Notes: generated from the letters alone by a model not told the origin. A stretch of DNA of 54,434 nt from CAZFIM01 sp964519615 (GCA_964519615.1 CAZFIM010000009.1:1-54434); one strand, 5' to 3'; shown: positions 40,666 to 49,958, counted from the first letter of the stretch. A program made the numbers and translations.

Positions 40666-40771
40666 GGTAATCCTCCTGATTTCGCATTATTGAGAGCAAT
40701 AGAGAATAACCCGGGTAGGTGGATCCAGTGATATGCTTTTATGAACAAAATTACATTCGGCAAATCCGGCT

Positions 40772-42346
40772 CTAGAGTTTTACCATTTTGGCTGTCTGGA
40801 CATCTGGTATTGCCAGAACTTCCTGAAGTTGATCTTCGCGCAACGTTTCATCCAGCGCCAGAATCATAAGAGCTCTACCTCTCTTTTCAAGACGGGCCAA
40901 CTGCATTGAACTTATATTTATATCGGCTTTACCGGTGATATTCCCAACTGTACCTATCATCCCCGGCCTATCGCGATGGTCGCTAAACAGGAAATAGCCT
41001 CCTGTCGGAACAATATCAGGCCAGAAATCATTGATGCGTACTATATGCGTCTCACCTCTCAATACAGTCCCTGCAACAGTAGTGGAGCCAGTGCTGGTTT
41101 TTACCTCGACAGTGATCATGCTTGCATAGTTTTCGCAGGATGTATTCTTTTGTTCTACAATTTTTATACCCCTTTGAGCCGCGATAAAGGCTGCATTGAC
41201 TATATTGACGCGCTCTTCGCTAACCCCTTCAAGCAGACCACCGATTACGGAAGCTTTTACAGCCGTAGCATCATAGGCGGCAATTTCTCCATTGTAGCTG
41301 ATACTTACGCCCTGCAGCTGCCCTTCCATAAGCTGTCTTGAAAGACTGCCGAGTACAGAAGCAACACTGATATACGGAGCCAATACCTGTAAGACCTCAA
41401 TCGGAATCTTTGGAGCATTGACGGTATAGCGTGCCGGTTTGCCTTTTAGAACACACAATATTTGTTCTGCTATATCAAGAGCAACTCCGGCTTGTGCTTC
41501 CAATGTGGAAGCTCCGAGATGAGGAGTAACGACTATCTTGTCCTGACTAAAAAGTATACTCTCGGTCACTGGCTCCTTCTCAAAAACGTCTATTGCGGCA
41601 CCGGCGATTATTCCCGCTGCAATAGCTTCCACCAGCGTTTTCTCATCGATTAAACCTCCACGCGCGCAGTTGATAATACGTACATTCGGTTTCAGTTTAT
41701 TTAAATGCTCCGGCCCGATGAGATTTCTCGTCTCCGAGGTTAAAGGGACATGTAAAGTAATAAAGTCAGACCTTCGCAGCAAATCATCCAGCGGAACAAG
41801 TTCGATACCCAGTTGCTTTACATAGTCGGCTGCAATAAACGGATCAAAGCCGATTATATGCATCTCAAAAGCCCGGGCACGTTTGGCAACCTCTGAACCT
41901 ACATTACCTAATCCTACCACTCCCAGCGTCTTATCCTTCAACTCCGTACCCATGTAGTCTTTACGCTGCCATATACCCGATTTGAGCTTATAGTTAGCTT
42001 GAGGGATATGTCTGGCAAGAGCAAGCATCATTGCAAATGAATGTTCGGCTGCAGAAATAGTATTGCTTGTAGGTGCATTTACAACAATGACGCCGTTGCG
42101 CGTAGCTTCATCGATGTCGATATTATCCAGACCAACACCTGCCCGTCCTACAACCTGCATTTTTTTTGCAGCTTTAATGACATCCGCTGTAACACGCGTT
42201 TCGCTGCGCACAACCATACCGTCATAGTCCCCAATTATAGAAATAAGCTCATCAGGTTTTAACCCCGTTTTAACATCGACTTCAACCTCAGCTTTAAGAG
42301 CTTCTATCCCGGCTTTATCAATGGGATCCGCAACTAATACTTTCAT
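40772..42346 (-). CDS. serA: D-3-phosphoglycerate dehydrogenase
   Basis: First step of serine synthesis. Full-length 524-residue form: substrate and NAD domains (VGRAGVGLDNIDIDEATRNGV, LGVVGLGNVGSEVAKRA, FITLHVPLTSETRNLIG, NCARGGLIDEKTLVEA, VTPHLGASTLEAQAGVA), then the ASB intervening domain and a C-terminal ACT domain (RPGMIGTVGNITGKADINISSMQL) where serine probably binds for feedback. AAGGGGTGA is 6 nt before ATG 42346. It lies 18 nt after the class V aminotransferase gene, forming the serine pathway pair. Confidence 0.95.
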   Translation of the reverse strand: MKVLVADPIDKAGIEALKAEVEVDVKTGLKPDELISIIGDYDGMVVRSETRVTADVIKAAKKMQVVGRAGVGLDNIDIDEATRNGVIVVNAPTSNTISAAEHSFAMMLALARHIPQANYKLKSGIWQRKDYMGTELKDKTLGVVGLGNVGSEVAKRARAFEMHIIGFDPFIAADYVKQLGIELVPLDDLLRRSDFITLHVPLTSETRNLIGPEHLNKLKPNVRIINCARGGLIDEKTLVEAIAAGIIAGAAIDVFEKEPVTESILFSQDKIVVTPHLGASTLEAQAGVALDIAEQILCVLKGKPARYTVNAPKIPIEVLQVLAPYISVASVLGSLSRQLMEGQLQGVSISYNGEIAAYDATAVKASVIGGLLEGVSEERVNIVNAAFIAAQRGIKIVEQKNTSCENYASMITVEVKTSTGSTTVAGTVLRGETHIVRINDFWPDIVPTGGYFLFSDHRDRPGMIGTVGNITGKADINISSMQLARLEKRGRALMILALDETLREDQLQEVLAIPDVQTAKMVKL

Positions 42347-42364
42347 TCAGTCACCCCTTAATAG

Positions 42365-43444
42365 TTATAAACGAGCCTTCGGGAGCGCTTTATTTATTGC
42401 ATCCAGTATTACCTTTACATCGGAATCATATACCCAACCCAGATGGCCGATGCGAAAGATCTTCCCGGTCAATGTGCTCTGTCCACCTGCCACAATAACC
42501 TTGAATTCTTCCCGCAGAATTTTACTCAGCTTTGAACCATCCACGTTTTCAGGAACATTGACGGCAGTAACCGTATTGGACGCATATTTTTCATCAGCGA
42601 AAAGTGCCAGTCCCAGAGCCTTCACTCCATCCCGTGTCATCTTCCCAATTTTTGCATGTCGTGTAAAAACATTGTTTAATCCCTCAGTAAGTATCATATC
42701 CAGACCTATCTGCAGGGCGTAAAATTGGGATACTGCCGGCGTCCAGGGCGTTTGCCCTTTCTCAAGAAAACTCTTAGCTTTGGAAAAATCCCAGTAGAAT
42801 CTAGGCATCTTTGCTTTCGAATGTGCCTGCCATCCCTCGGGGCTTATGCTCACCATTGCCAGCCCAGGAGGGATCATCCAGCCTTTCTGAGATCCCGTCA
42901 CGACTACATCGCATTTGCATTGATCAACAGGAAAATCGATAGCGCCAAGACTGCTGACAGCATCGACGAGAATAAGCTTATTAAATTCTTTTACCAGAGC
43001 GCTAACTGCTTTAATATCGTTGGTGACACCGGTCGAGGTTTCATTATGTGTTACCATTACCGCTTTTGCATTGGGAGAGTTTTTTAATTCCTCACGCAAA
43101 ATATTAAGATCAATTGCCTGTCCCCATTCAAAATTGAGCCTTTTTACTTTGGCTCCGTAGGCTTCTGCGATATCGGCAAATCGTTTGCCAAAAACGCCGA
43201 TAGTAACTGAAAGAACCTCGTCCCCAGGAGAAAGCATGTTCACGATAGCCGCTTCCAATCCCCCTGTACCCGACCCCGTGAGAATGTACAGATCGTTCTG
43301 CGTCTGGAATACTTTCTTCAGTTTGTCAGTAACATCATAGGTTAGTTGAATAAATTCCTGCCCCCGATGATTTACCATCTGCCTTGCCATTGCTTCCAGC
43401 ACCTCAGGCGGACACGGTGTAGGGCCGGGTATCCGTAACTGCAT
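42365..43444 (-). CDS. Class V aminotransferase (SerC/serine-pyruvate type)
   Basis: A PLP-dependent aminotransferase of 359 residues beginning MQLRIPGPTPCPPEV. GSGTGGLEAAIVNML is the cofactor cup, LVDAVSSLGAIDFPVDQ carries the PLP-ring Asp, and VVTGSQKGWMIPPGLA the Schiff-base Lys. By sequence it belongs with alanine-glyoxylate/serine-pyruvate aminotransferases. Next to serA it probably acts as phosphoserine aminotransferase, as in organisms lacking classical SerC; this is inference. The GTG at 43456 that extends the frame is part of the ribosome site GTGGAGGT, so ATG 43444 is preferred. Confidence 0.88.
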   Translation of the reverse strand: MQLRIPGPTPCPPEVLEAMARQMVNHRGQEFIQLTYDVTDKLKKVFQTQNDLYILTGSGTGGLEAAIVNMLSPGDEVLSVTIGVFGKRFADIAEAYGAKVKRLNFEWGQAIDLNILREELKNSPNAKAVMVTHNETSTGVTNDIKAVSALVKEFNKLILVDAVSSLGAIDFPVDQCKCDVVVTGSQKGWMIPPGLAMVSISPEGWQAHSKAKMPRFYWDFSKAKSFLEKGQTPWTPAVSQFYALQIGLDMILTEGLNNVFTRHAKIGKMTRDGVKALGLALFADEKYASNTVTAVNVPENVDGSKLSKILREEFKVIVAGGQSTLTGKIFRIGHLGWVYDSDVKVILDAINKALPKARL

Positions 43445-43470
43445 ATTTACCTCCACATACTATTCAAATA

Positions 43471-44664
43471 TTATGTCGATCCAAATCGCCGTTTACCAAC
43501 TTTAATAATTTTACCACAGTCAACTGCTGACATATCCAGATCTTCTTCAACCCGCTTTCCCTCAATTTCTATAGCGCCCTGAGATAGCAGCCTCTTGGCT
43601 TCCGCACGACTGGCCGTTAAACCTGCTTTAGCTAATTCGATAGTGAGGGCGCTTCTTTCCTTTAACGGAGTAGTAAGCTTAATAATCTCCGCATCATCCG
43701 GAACACCGCCTTTCTGAAATACCCTGTTAAACCAGTCATTAGCTTCGCGAGCTGCCTCCAGTCCGTGAAATTGCACAACGATATCATACGCCAGGCGCTT
43801 TTTAATCTCCATAGGATTGACTGTATTTGCTCTTATCTGCTGCATAAAGCTGTCAATTTCAGCATCGGGAACATCTGTTAAAAGCTCAAAGTAATTTACC
43901 AGCAGTTCATCAGGAATAGACATAACCTTTCCGAACATGTCATTTGGTAAATCAGTAACACCGATATAATTACCAAGGCTTTTGCTCATCTTCTGAGTGC
44001 CGTCCAGTCCCACAAGTATAGGAAGCATAAATACCTGCTGGGGTTTTTGGCCCATCATCTGCTGGAGCTCGCGGCCGACCAGACAATTGAATTTCTGATC
44101 CGTACCCCCGAATTCCACATCAGCTTCAATAGCTACAGAATCATAACCTTGAAGTAAAGGATAGAGCAGTTCAGTTACTGCAATAGGACGCCCGCTGTTA
44201 AAACGATTATTAAAATCTTCCCTTGCCAGCATTTGTGCCACAGTAAACTTACTGGTCAAGCTGATAACGCTATCAAGGCGGAAATCTCCAAACCATTCAC
44301 TCTGCCATCTCACTTCTGTCTTTTGCTTATCGATTACCTTGAAAAATTGCTCCATATAGGTCTGGGCATTTACTTTGACCTCTTCCGCTGTCAGCATCGG
44401 CCGCGTTGCTGAGCGGCCTGAAGGATCGCCGATTTGCGCGGTCCAGTCCCCGACAATAAGTACCACCTGATGCCCCATATCCTGGAATTGCCGCAGCTTC
44501 CGCAATCCTACAACATGCCCCAGATGGATATCAGGACAGCTCGGATCAAAACCCTGCTTCAATCTCATTTTTTTACCTGATTTCAACTGCTCTATAAGTT
44601 CTTCTTCGATAATAACCTCAGCAACACCACGTTTAAGAAGCATGTTTAATTGTGAATCAGTCAT
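43471..44664 (-). CDS. tyrS: Tyrosyl-tRNA synthetase
   Basis: Class I synthetase charging tRNA-Tyr, 397 residues. HIGH-type motif in PDIHLGHVVGLRKL, LIVGDWTAQIGDPSGRS, the tyrosine-site LLQGYDSVAIEADVEFGGTDQKFN (by motif), KMSKS in GTQKMSKSLGN, and a C-terminal S4 RNA-binding domain (ASRAEAKRLLSQGAI). The ATG overlaps the ribF stop by 4 nt (ATGA). Confidence 0.95.
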   Translation of the reverse strand: MTDSQLNMLLKRGVAEVIIEEELIEQLKSGKKMRLKQGFDPSCPDIHLGHVVGLRKLRQFQDMGHQVVLIVGDWTAQIGDPSGRSATRPMLTAEEVKVNAQTYMEQFFKVIDKQKTEVRWQSEWFGDFRLDSVISLTSKFTVAQMLAREDFNNRFNSGRPIAVTELLYPLLQGYDSVAIEADVEFGGTDQKFNCLVGRELQQMMGQKPQQVFMLPILVGLDGTQKMSKSLGNYIGVTDLPNDMFGKVMSIPDELLVNYFELLTDVPDAEIDSFMQQIRANTVNPMEIKKRLAYDIVVQFHGLEAAREANDWFNRVFQKGGVPDDAEIIKLTTPLKERSALTIELAKAGLTASRAEAKRLLSQGAIEIEGKRVEEDLDMSAVDCGKIIKVGKRRFGST

Positions 44665-45608
44665 TTCGATACTGACTCCTTACTGGTATCGGCGTTTGCA
44701 AATATACTCCTGACCTGCTCGATATCTTTTTTTATTTGCGCAATGAGTTCAGTTTCAGACTGAAAACGAATCTCGTCCCGAATTCTCGCTACAAAATCTA
44801 TTTTCAATTCCACTCCGGCAAGCTCACCATTGTAGTCAAGTATATGTGTTTCAATAAGTCGCTGCGCACCGCCGAAAGTGGGTCTCAACCCTATATTAGT
44901 AACAGATGGGAGTGATGCCCTGTTAAAATGTGAGATAGTAGCATAAACACCGTTTACAGGAGCAGCCTGATCATGCCGTATTTCCAGATTGGCTGTTTTA
45001 AAGCCGATCTGTCTGCCCCTCCGGTCTCCGGTTACTACAGTACCTGTGAAGGCAAAAGGTCTTCCAAGCATACGCGTAACTTTTTCGATCTCACCATCCG
45101 CTAAAGCCTGACGTATCAAACTACTGCTTACAATTTCGGTATTCATAATCAAAGGCGACATAACTTCAACAGAAAAATCCATATCGCTCCCAAGCGAACG
45201 CAACACCTCCGGTGTGCCTTCCCGGTTATTGCCAAGGGCAAAATCCGGTCCAACCACAAGACCCTTCATCCTCAAATGACGTTTAAGCAAAGCCATAAAC
45301 TCGGTAGCGGTCAATTTACTTATTTCATGTGTGAAGCTTATTGCAATCACATAGTCAATTCCTAATCTTTTTATGAGCTCGATCCGGTTCTTTAAGCTGT
45401 CCAGCCACACCAGGTTAACATCTTCTTTAAGAACAGCTTGCGGATGATTCTTAAATGTTACAACACCGCTTTTCAAGTTATCTCTTTTTGCCATTTCATA
45501 AAGATGTGTAAGTAGATAACGGTGCCCTACATGGACTCCATCAAATACACCGATGGTCAACAGTGTATCGCAATCAGCTTGTACCTGTGAAAGCTCTTCT
45601 TCAATCAT
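44661..45608 (-). CDS. ribF: Bifunctional riboflavin kinase / FAD synthetase
   Basis: Makes FMN and then FAD. FAD synthetase domain, residues 1 to ~170: TIGVFDGVHVGHRYLL, VVTFKNHPQAVL, LVVGPDFALGNNREG and EIVSSSLIRQAL. Riboflavin kinase domain: TGTVVTGDRRGRQIGFKTANL, ATISHFNRASLPSVTNIG and the FVARIRDEIRFQS end. The kinase motif usually reads GFPTAN; here Lys replaces Pro. Length 315. It is coupled to tyrS by a 4-nt overlap. Confidence 0.93.
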   Translation of the reverse strand: MIEEELSQVQADCDTLLTIGVFDGVHVGHRYLLTHLYEMAKRDNLKSGVVTFKNHPQAVLKEDVNLVWLDSLKNRIELIKRLGIDYVIAISFTHEISKLTATEFMALLKRHLRMKGLVVGPDFALGNNREGTPEVLRSLGSDMDFSVEVMSPLIMNTEIVSSSLIRQALADGEIEKVTRMLGRPFAFTGTVVTGDRRGRQIGFKTANLEIRHDQAAPVNGVYATISHFNRASLPSVTNIGLRPTFGGAQRLIETHILDYNGELAGVELKIDFVARIRDEIRFQSETELIAQIKKDIEQVRSIFANADTSKESVSK

Positions 45609-45664
45609 GATTTCAATATACCAAGCCGGCGAAAAAAGATCATTGATCAGATAATAACATCGGA

Positions 45665-46687
45665 CTAAACGCCTCTTACACTTTTGCCGACAGCTTCTGC
45701 AACAGGCTTAATCTGTTTCATCAATTTGCCGAAATTCTCAAATGTGAGCGATTGTGGACCATCCTTTAACGCAAGATCAGGTGTCGGATGGACTTCTACC
45801 ATAATGCCGTCCGCACCCGCAGCTATTGCCGCCAGCGCAATTGGAGCGACAAGATACCACTTGCCGGTACCATGGCTGGGATCGGCTATGACCGGTAAGT
45901 GGCTTACTTTTTCTATAATGGGTATCGCACTTATGTCCATTGTATTTCTGGTATATGTTTCAAATGTACGAATGCCCCTTTCGCACAACATAAGCTGATT
46001 ATTACCGAGAGCCAAAATATATTCAGCGGCGAGCAACCACTCCTGGATCGTTGCGGAGAGCCCGCGTTTGAGCATTACCGGTTTCCCTGCTTCACTGACA
46101 GCTTCAAGCAAATTGAAATTCTGCATGTTTCGAGTACCTATCTGCAGAATATCGGCATAACTCGCAACCATATCTACATCAAGTGGTGACATTACTTCCG
46201 TAATTACCTTCAGACCAATAGCTTTGCCAACTTCATGCAACAATCTGAGTCCTTTTACTCCCAATCCCCTGAAATTATAAGGCGACGTACTGGGTTTAAA
46301 AGCCCCGCCACGCAAAATGGTAGCCCCGGCAGCTTTCACAGCTCTACCTGTCTGATAAAGTTGTTCCTCACTTTCAACGGCACATGGACCTGCCATAATA
46401 GTCAATTCTTTCCCGCCAATGGCTATATCGTCTAGTGTAATGATGGTATCCTGCGGGTGAAATTCACGACTGGCCAATTTAAAGGGCTTGCTTACAGGAA
46501 TTACCTGGTCAACGCCAGGCAGATTTTCCAGCAAATCCTTAAGCTGCGGATAGACCTGCCCGAGTACGCCGACAATAGTATGTGTTTCACCTTTTGAAAG
46601 GTGACTGGTGAGGCCGACAGATGTTATTCTTTTAACAACATCGTCCACTTCTTTTTCGGTGGCACTTACCTTCATCACAACTATCAT
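45665..46687 (-). CDS. aroF: 3-deoxy-7-phosphoheptulonate synthase (type I-beta)
   Basis: First step of the shikimate pathway, joining PEP and erythrose 4-phosphate. Residues 1-70 are the ferredoxin-like regulatory domain found in Thermotoga DAHP synthase (MKVSATEKEVDDVVKRI...VIPVSKPFKLASR). The barrel has IMAGPCAVESEEQL, LRGGAFKPSTSPYNFRG, IGTRNMQNF, LKRGLSATIQEWL, CERGIRTFE, DPSHGTGK and DGIMVEVHPTPDLALKDGPQSL (by motif). The N-terminal domain usually binds aromatic amino acids for feedback. The SD GGGGAAT precedes ATG 46687. It lies 19 nt after aroH. Confidence 0.95.
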   Translation of the reverse strand: MIVVMKVSATEKEVDDVVKRITSVGLTSHLSKGETHTIVGVLGQVYPQLKDLLENLPGVDQVIPVSKPFKLASREFHPQDTIITLDDIAIGGKELTIMAGPCAVESEEQLYQTGRAVKAAGATILRGGAFKPSTSPYNFRGLGVKGLRLLHEVGKAIGLKVITEVMSPLDVDMVASYADILQIGTRNMQNFNLLEAVSEAGKPVMLKRGLSATIQEWLLAAEYILALGNNQLMLCERGIRTFETYTRNTMDISAIPIIEKVSHLPVIADPSHGTGKWYLVAPIALAAIAAGADGIMVEVHPTPDLALKDGPQSLTFENFGKLMKQIKPVAEAVGKSVRGV

Positions 46688-46706
46688 TATTATTCCCCGT
46701 CAGGCC

Positions 46707-47075
46707 TTATTTACCGGCATCAAATTCCGTACGCAGGCTAACTGCTTCTTTCAGATATATGTGTACTATATCCTCTTTCGTTTTTTCAGTATTTAATAAA
46801 AGCATTACCCTGATACAAAAGGGTAAACTCCCAGGCACATTCATTTCATGTCCGCATATCAATGCGGTAGTATGCCAACCCATCTCACGCGCAGCAAGGG
46901 CGGGAAATGCGGTATTCAAATCAGTTGTGGTAGTAAACCAGACTGCAGCTATTGCTTCAACATCAATATCATTTTCCTCAACCATTTTCTCCAGCAATTC
47001 TCTGGTTGCTGCGATAATGGCTGTGCTGCTGTTTTCCTTTACGGTTATGGCACCTCTAATACCCAAACAATACAA
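46707..47075 (-). CDS. aroH: Chorismate mutase, AroH type
   Basis: A trimeric monofunctional mutase of about 122 residues converting chorismate to prephenate. Conserved points are the early Arg in GIRGAITV, VWFTTTTDLNTAFPALAAREMGW, ALICGHEMNV, and GSLPFCIRVM. No ATG exists at the family start; TTG 47075 (or TTG 47066) must begin translation, with GGAG at 47090-47093 somewhat far away. It is the first gene of the aroH-aroF-ribF-tyrS- array. Confidence 0.9.
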   Translation of the reverse strand: MYCLGIRGAITVKENSSTAIIAATRELLEKMVEENDIDVEAIAAVWFTTTTDLNTAFPALAAREMGWHTTALICGHEMNVPGSLPFCIRVMLLLNTEKTKEDIVHIYLKEAVSLRTEFDAGK

Positions 47076-47111
47076 TGTAGTATCTATAGCTCCAAACTAA
47101 ATTAGAATAAT

Positions 47112-47140
47112 AGACTACCTGATTTCACGTGTATCGTCAA
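47112..47140 (-). promoter_or_regulatory. Sigma70-type promoter for the aroH operon
   Basis: On the - strand: TTGACG (47140-47135), 17-nt spacer, TAGTCT (47117-47112), 37 nt before the TTG start of aroH. Confidence 0.5.
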
Positions 47141-47428
47141 GAAATTCACACTTAGAGTTCAAGCTCGGTATTCCTGAAAGGAATTTCATGAAAGAGAAAT
47201 GCCTATAGACGTAGATATTGTTAAAATTGAACCCTTGACTGCTCTCCAGTATAGCAACTAGAATTAAAATGAATGGTAATACAAAATAAATACTGAAAGG
47301 TCGCTACAACGAATCCGATATACAAATATACAAAACGTTTCCAGTGAAATGTAAAAACATGCAAGACTTTTAATTCCTGGGGGAAATTAAAAATTGCATA
47401 TCTCTTATGTAACATTAAGGTAGCTGCT
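47141..47428. other. Non-coding stretch between divergent genes
   Basis: With 47076-47140 this makes a gap of about 350 nt between aroH and the COG2509 dehydrogenase. I see no gene: the 71-codon frame on the - strand (47221-47436) has no ribosome site and no recognisable composition. A small inverted repeat ATTCCT-GAA-AGGAAT at 47170-47184 is the only structure, and could be an operator. Confidence 0.5.
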
Positions 47429-48835
47429 ATGAGCAAGAGAATCGCTCAAAGTTATGACGTCATAATTGTAGGAGGCGGTCCTGCCGGATTATTTACTGCG
47501 CTGGAATTATCTAAGGCTGCTGGTTTGAAAATATTGCTTTTAGAAAAAGGCAGGGATATTGAAAAGAGGAGTTGTCCTCTGCAGCAGGGTAAGGGTAATT
47601 GCCTGTCCTGCTCTCCCTGCAATCTGGTAACCGGTCTGGGTGGGGCGGGCGCTTTTAGTGACGGCAAGCTCACTCTTTCAGATGAAGTCGGCGGCCGCCT
47701 GGCAAACATATTACCGGCCGGACACACTCAGGAACTTATAAATTATATAGATAATCTCTATCTCAAATTCGGTGCCCCAAAACGCGTCTACGGTACCGGC
47801 AGAGATGTTGAGCAAATGGTCCGGAAAGCAAAGCTGGCTGAATTAAGGTTGATTCCCGTAAAAATACGCCACATGGGGACCGATCTCTCACGGGAAATAC
47901 TTAAAAATATGAGAGACTATATAGCGCCGCATATTGAAATGCGCTTCAACATGGCAGCAAATAAAATCATTATCAATGGCAGTCACGTTACTGGTGTGGA
48001 AACGGAAAAAGGAGAAATAATCAATTGCCGTTACTTAATATTGGCACCGGGGAGAGAAGGAGCGGACTGGCTGGCAAAAGAAGCGGAAAGACTCAAACTA
48101 ACCCTGGATAATAATCCTGTGGATGTAGGTATCAGAGTGGAGGTGCCTTCACCTGTACTGGAGGAATTTACATCAGTACTCTATGAATCCAAACTGGAAT
48201 ACTTCTCCAAAAGCTTTGATGATAGAGTCAGAACATTCTGTATGTGTCCTCAGGGTGAAGTTATTATGGAGTCAACGGGAGGAATTGACCCGGTTGTAAC
48301 CGTCAACGGGAACAGCTATGCCAAAAAAAAGACGGCCAATACCAATTTCGCTATCCTCGTCAGCACAAGTTTTACGGAACCTTTTCATGAGCCGATCGCG
48401 TACGGCAAATATCTGGCACGGCTCGCAAACCTTATCAGCGGCGGCGTGCTGGTACAACGTCTTGGTGACCTGATGAATGGACATAGATCGACCCCTGAGC
48501 GTATCAAACACAGTATTGTAAAACCCACATTAAAAGAAGCCACTCCCGGTGACTTAAGTTTTGTGCTACCTTATCGATATCTGAAGAGTATTGTAGAAAT
48601 GCTGCAAGCAATGGATATGATAGCGCCGGGAATCTCATCCCGGCATACGCTTTTGTATGGAGTTGAAGTAAAATTCTACTCAAGCCAGCTTAAACTCAGC
48701 GCCAGCCTGGAAACCGAGATACACAATATGTTTGCTGCCGGCGACGGTGCAGGCGTGAGCAGAGGTCTTGTTCAGGCATCTGCCTGTGGAATTGTCATAG
48801 CGCGTGAAATATTAAATCGTCTTCACTCTCTATAG
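47429..48835 (+). CDS. FAD-dependent dehydrogenase, COG2509 family
   Basis: A 468-residue flavoprotein. FAD motif YDVIIVGGGPAGLFTALELSK, then LLEKGRDIEKRSCP, a Cys-rich insertion GNCLSCSPCNLVTGLGGAGAFSDGKL, GVETEKGEIINCRYLILAPGREG and the closing FAD motif NMFAAGDGAGVSRGLVQASA. COG2509 proteins are widespread in anaerobes but their reaction is unknown. The four Cys near residues 49-63 (SCPLQQGKGNCLSCSPC) could hold a metal or Fe-S cluster. It starts at ATG 47429 with AAGGTAG upstream and converges with the PlsY-like gene. Confidence 0.88.
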   Translation: MSKRIAQSYDVIIVGGGPAGLFTALELSKAAGLKILLLEKGRDIEKRSCPLQQGKGNCLSCSPCNLVTGLGGAGAFSDGKLTLSDEVGGRLANILPAGHTQELINYIDNLYLKFGAPKRVYGTGRDVEQMVRKAKLAELRLIPVKIRHMGTDLSREILKNMRDYIAPHIEMRFNMAANKIIINGSHVTGVETEKGEIINCRYLILAPGREGADWLAKEAERLKLTLDNNPVDVGIRVEVPSPVLEEFTSVLYESKLEYFSKSFDDRVRTFCMCPQGEVIMESTGGIDPVVTVNGNSYAKKKTANTNFAILVSTSFTEPFHEPIAYGKYLARLANLISGGVLVQRLGDLMNGHRSTPERIKHSIVKPTLKEATPGDLSFVLPYRYLKSIVEMLQAMDMIAPGISSRHTLLYGVEVKFYSSQLKLSASLETEIHNMFAAGDGAGVSRGLVQASACGIVIAREILNRLHSL

Positions 48836-48864
48836 CAGGGTATCTTATTTATTGTTATCCTGCT
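48834..48864. terminator. Possible bidirectional hairpin between convergent genes
   Basis: AGCAGG (48834-48839) pairs with CCTGCT (48859-48864) across an AT-rich 19-nt middle, overlapping the ends of the FAD dehydrogenase and the PlsY-like gene. CCTGCTTT on the + strand gives a short T run. Weak. Confidence 0.3.
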
Positions 48865-49741
48865 TTACTTCATCAGGGCTTCCGTAGTATTGATAGCCTG
48901 TCTCTCGGGTACTCCGATCAAATAGCAGTCTCATAAGGAGAATTGTCAATATACTGTCTGTCGACTTATCAAGATCAGCCAGTAAACCTGCGGTTAGTCT
49001 TCTGGCAACAATTGCCAGAAACAGCGTTGTAAAAGCTGCAGCTACCGCGACTGGCTGATCTGTGAGCGCTGCTGTCGCAGGAACGGCAGCGAAATTGAGA
49101 ATCATCGCCAGCGGAAAACTATTACTGGCAGGGCCGCCCAACTTCATTTTCTCACTTAGAGATTGTCCGGAAGTAAATATTCTCGGCACTGTCCGGATGA
49201 ATGCCCCAACCAGCACTATACCAATTGACACTATGAGCAGAATATAATTTTGGTACAAGACCCCATATGAAAGTACTATTCCCATGCCTGTCGTATTTCC
49301 TTTTTCACCGTTAAATTTTAAAAATACAGGCCACATCTGGCCTACCGCAGCCAGTATACCTGCCCATATTGCCACTGCAACATCGAAATGAGTATAAAAA
49401 CCGATAATAACGGGAATAGTACCTTTCAATACATCCAACAAAATACCGGAGATGGCTTCGAGGCGGCCCACTCGCCTCCACAATACCAGATGGAAATCTT
49501 CATGGAGGGAGACCGGGACACCTTTGCTGCGCGCCAGAATGAACATATAAGGAAACGATCCCAGCAGGTATGAACCGACAAGCAACAATATAGTGCCAGT
49601 TATAGACATAGAGGAGATTTCCTGCAGTAATCCATCAGATAAATCATGTGCAGAATAGCATTCAACCGGACATGTGTCAATCAGTTTATAGGTATCATCT
49701 CTACCGATATATTCTGCTATGCCTGTGCCCTCAACAAGCAT
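48845..49741 (-). CDS. PlsY-like membrane protein (degenerate glycerol-3-phosphate acyltransferase)
   Basis: A 298-residue multi-helix protein with a PlsY-like core: GSYLLGSFPYMFILAR, GILLDVLKGTIPV, GQMWPVFLKFNGEKGNTTGMG. Authentic PlsY has a GSGNxGATN loop after the first motif and GHxxPxFxxFKGGKG; here the GSGN loop is missing, Gln replaces His, and GGKG is GEKG. About 45 extra residues stand in front of the first helix; an internal ATG at MSITGT would remove them and also has an AGGAAAT upstream. Either a diverged acyltransferase or a protein of another job. Confidence 0.7.
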   Translation of the reverse strand: MLVEGTGIAEYIGRDDTYKLIDTCPVECYSAHDLSDGLLQEISSMSITGTILLLVGSYLLGSFPYMFILARSKGVPVSLHEDFHLVLWRRVGRLEAISGILLDVLKGTIPVIIGFYTHFDVAVAIWAGILAAVGQMWPVFLKFNGEKGNTTGMGIVLSYGVLYQNYILLIVSIGIVLVGAFIRTVPRIFTSGQSLSEKMKLGGPASNSFPLAMILNFAAVPATAALTDQPVAVAAAFTTLFLAIVARRLTAGLLADLDKSTDSILTILLMRLLFDRSTRETGYQYYGSPDEVKQDNNK

Positions 49742-49772
49742 CAGAACAGGTCACCTTACTAAAATAGGGGAT

Positions 49773-49801
49773 TTGACAAACATAATATTTCGCTGTATAG
49801 T
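49773..49801 (+). promoter_or_regulatory. Strong promoter of the 5S rRNA gene
   Basis: Perfect TTGACA (49773-49778), 17-nt spacer, TATAGT (49796-49801). Transcription would start near 49808, about 31 nt before the 5S gene. Confidence 0.7.
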
Positions 49802-49838
49802 TATCTCTCGTTAAAAGTGAATACAGTTTTGTGAAATT

Positions 49839-49958
49839 CCTCTGGTGGCCAGAGCAAGGTGGAACCACCCGTTCCCATCCCGAACACGGAAGTGAAACGC
49901 CTTAGCGCAGACGATACTGAAGGGGGGACTTTTTGGGAAAATATGCCGCTGCCAGAGG
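49839..49958 (+). rRNA. rrf: 5S ribosomal RNA
   Basis: About 120 nt. The ends pair (CCTCTGG 49839-49845 with CCAGAGG 49952-49958). The internal CCCGTTCCCATCCCGAACAC is the universal 5S loop B/helix III, followed by GGAAGTGAAAC. The exact ends may differ by a few bases. A T-rich stretch (49959-49969) directly after the closing stem can act as terminator. There is no 16S or 23S gene in the window; the neighbours are the PlsY-like gene and clpC, so it is a solitary copy. Confidence 0.93.

Noticed and set aside
47170..47184. ATTCCT-GAA-AGGAAT as an NrpR operator
   Set aside because: The order and spacing do not match GGAA-N6-TTCC, and a 6-bp repeat in AT-rich DNA is not rare.
47221..47436. 71-codon - strand frame in the gap before the COG2509 gene
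   Set aside because: No ribosome site, unusual composition, and it overlaps the start of a well-supported gene.
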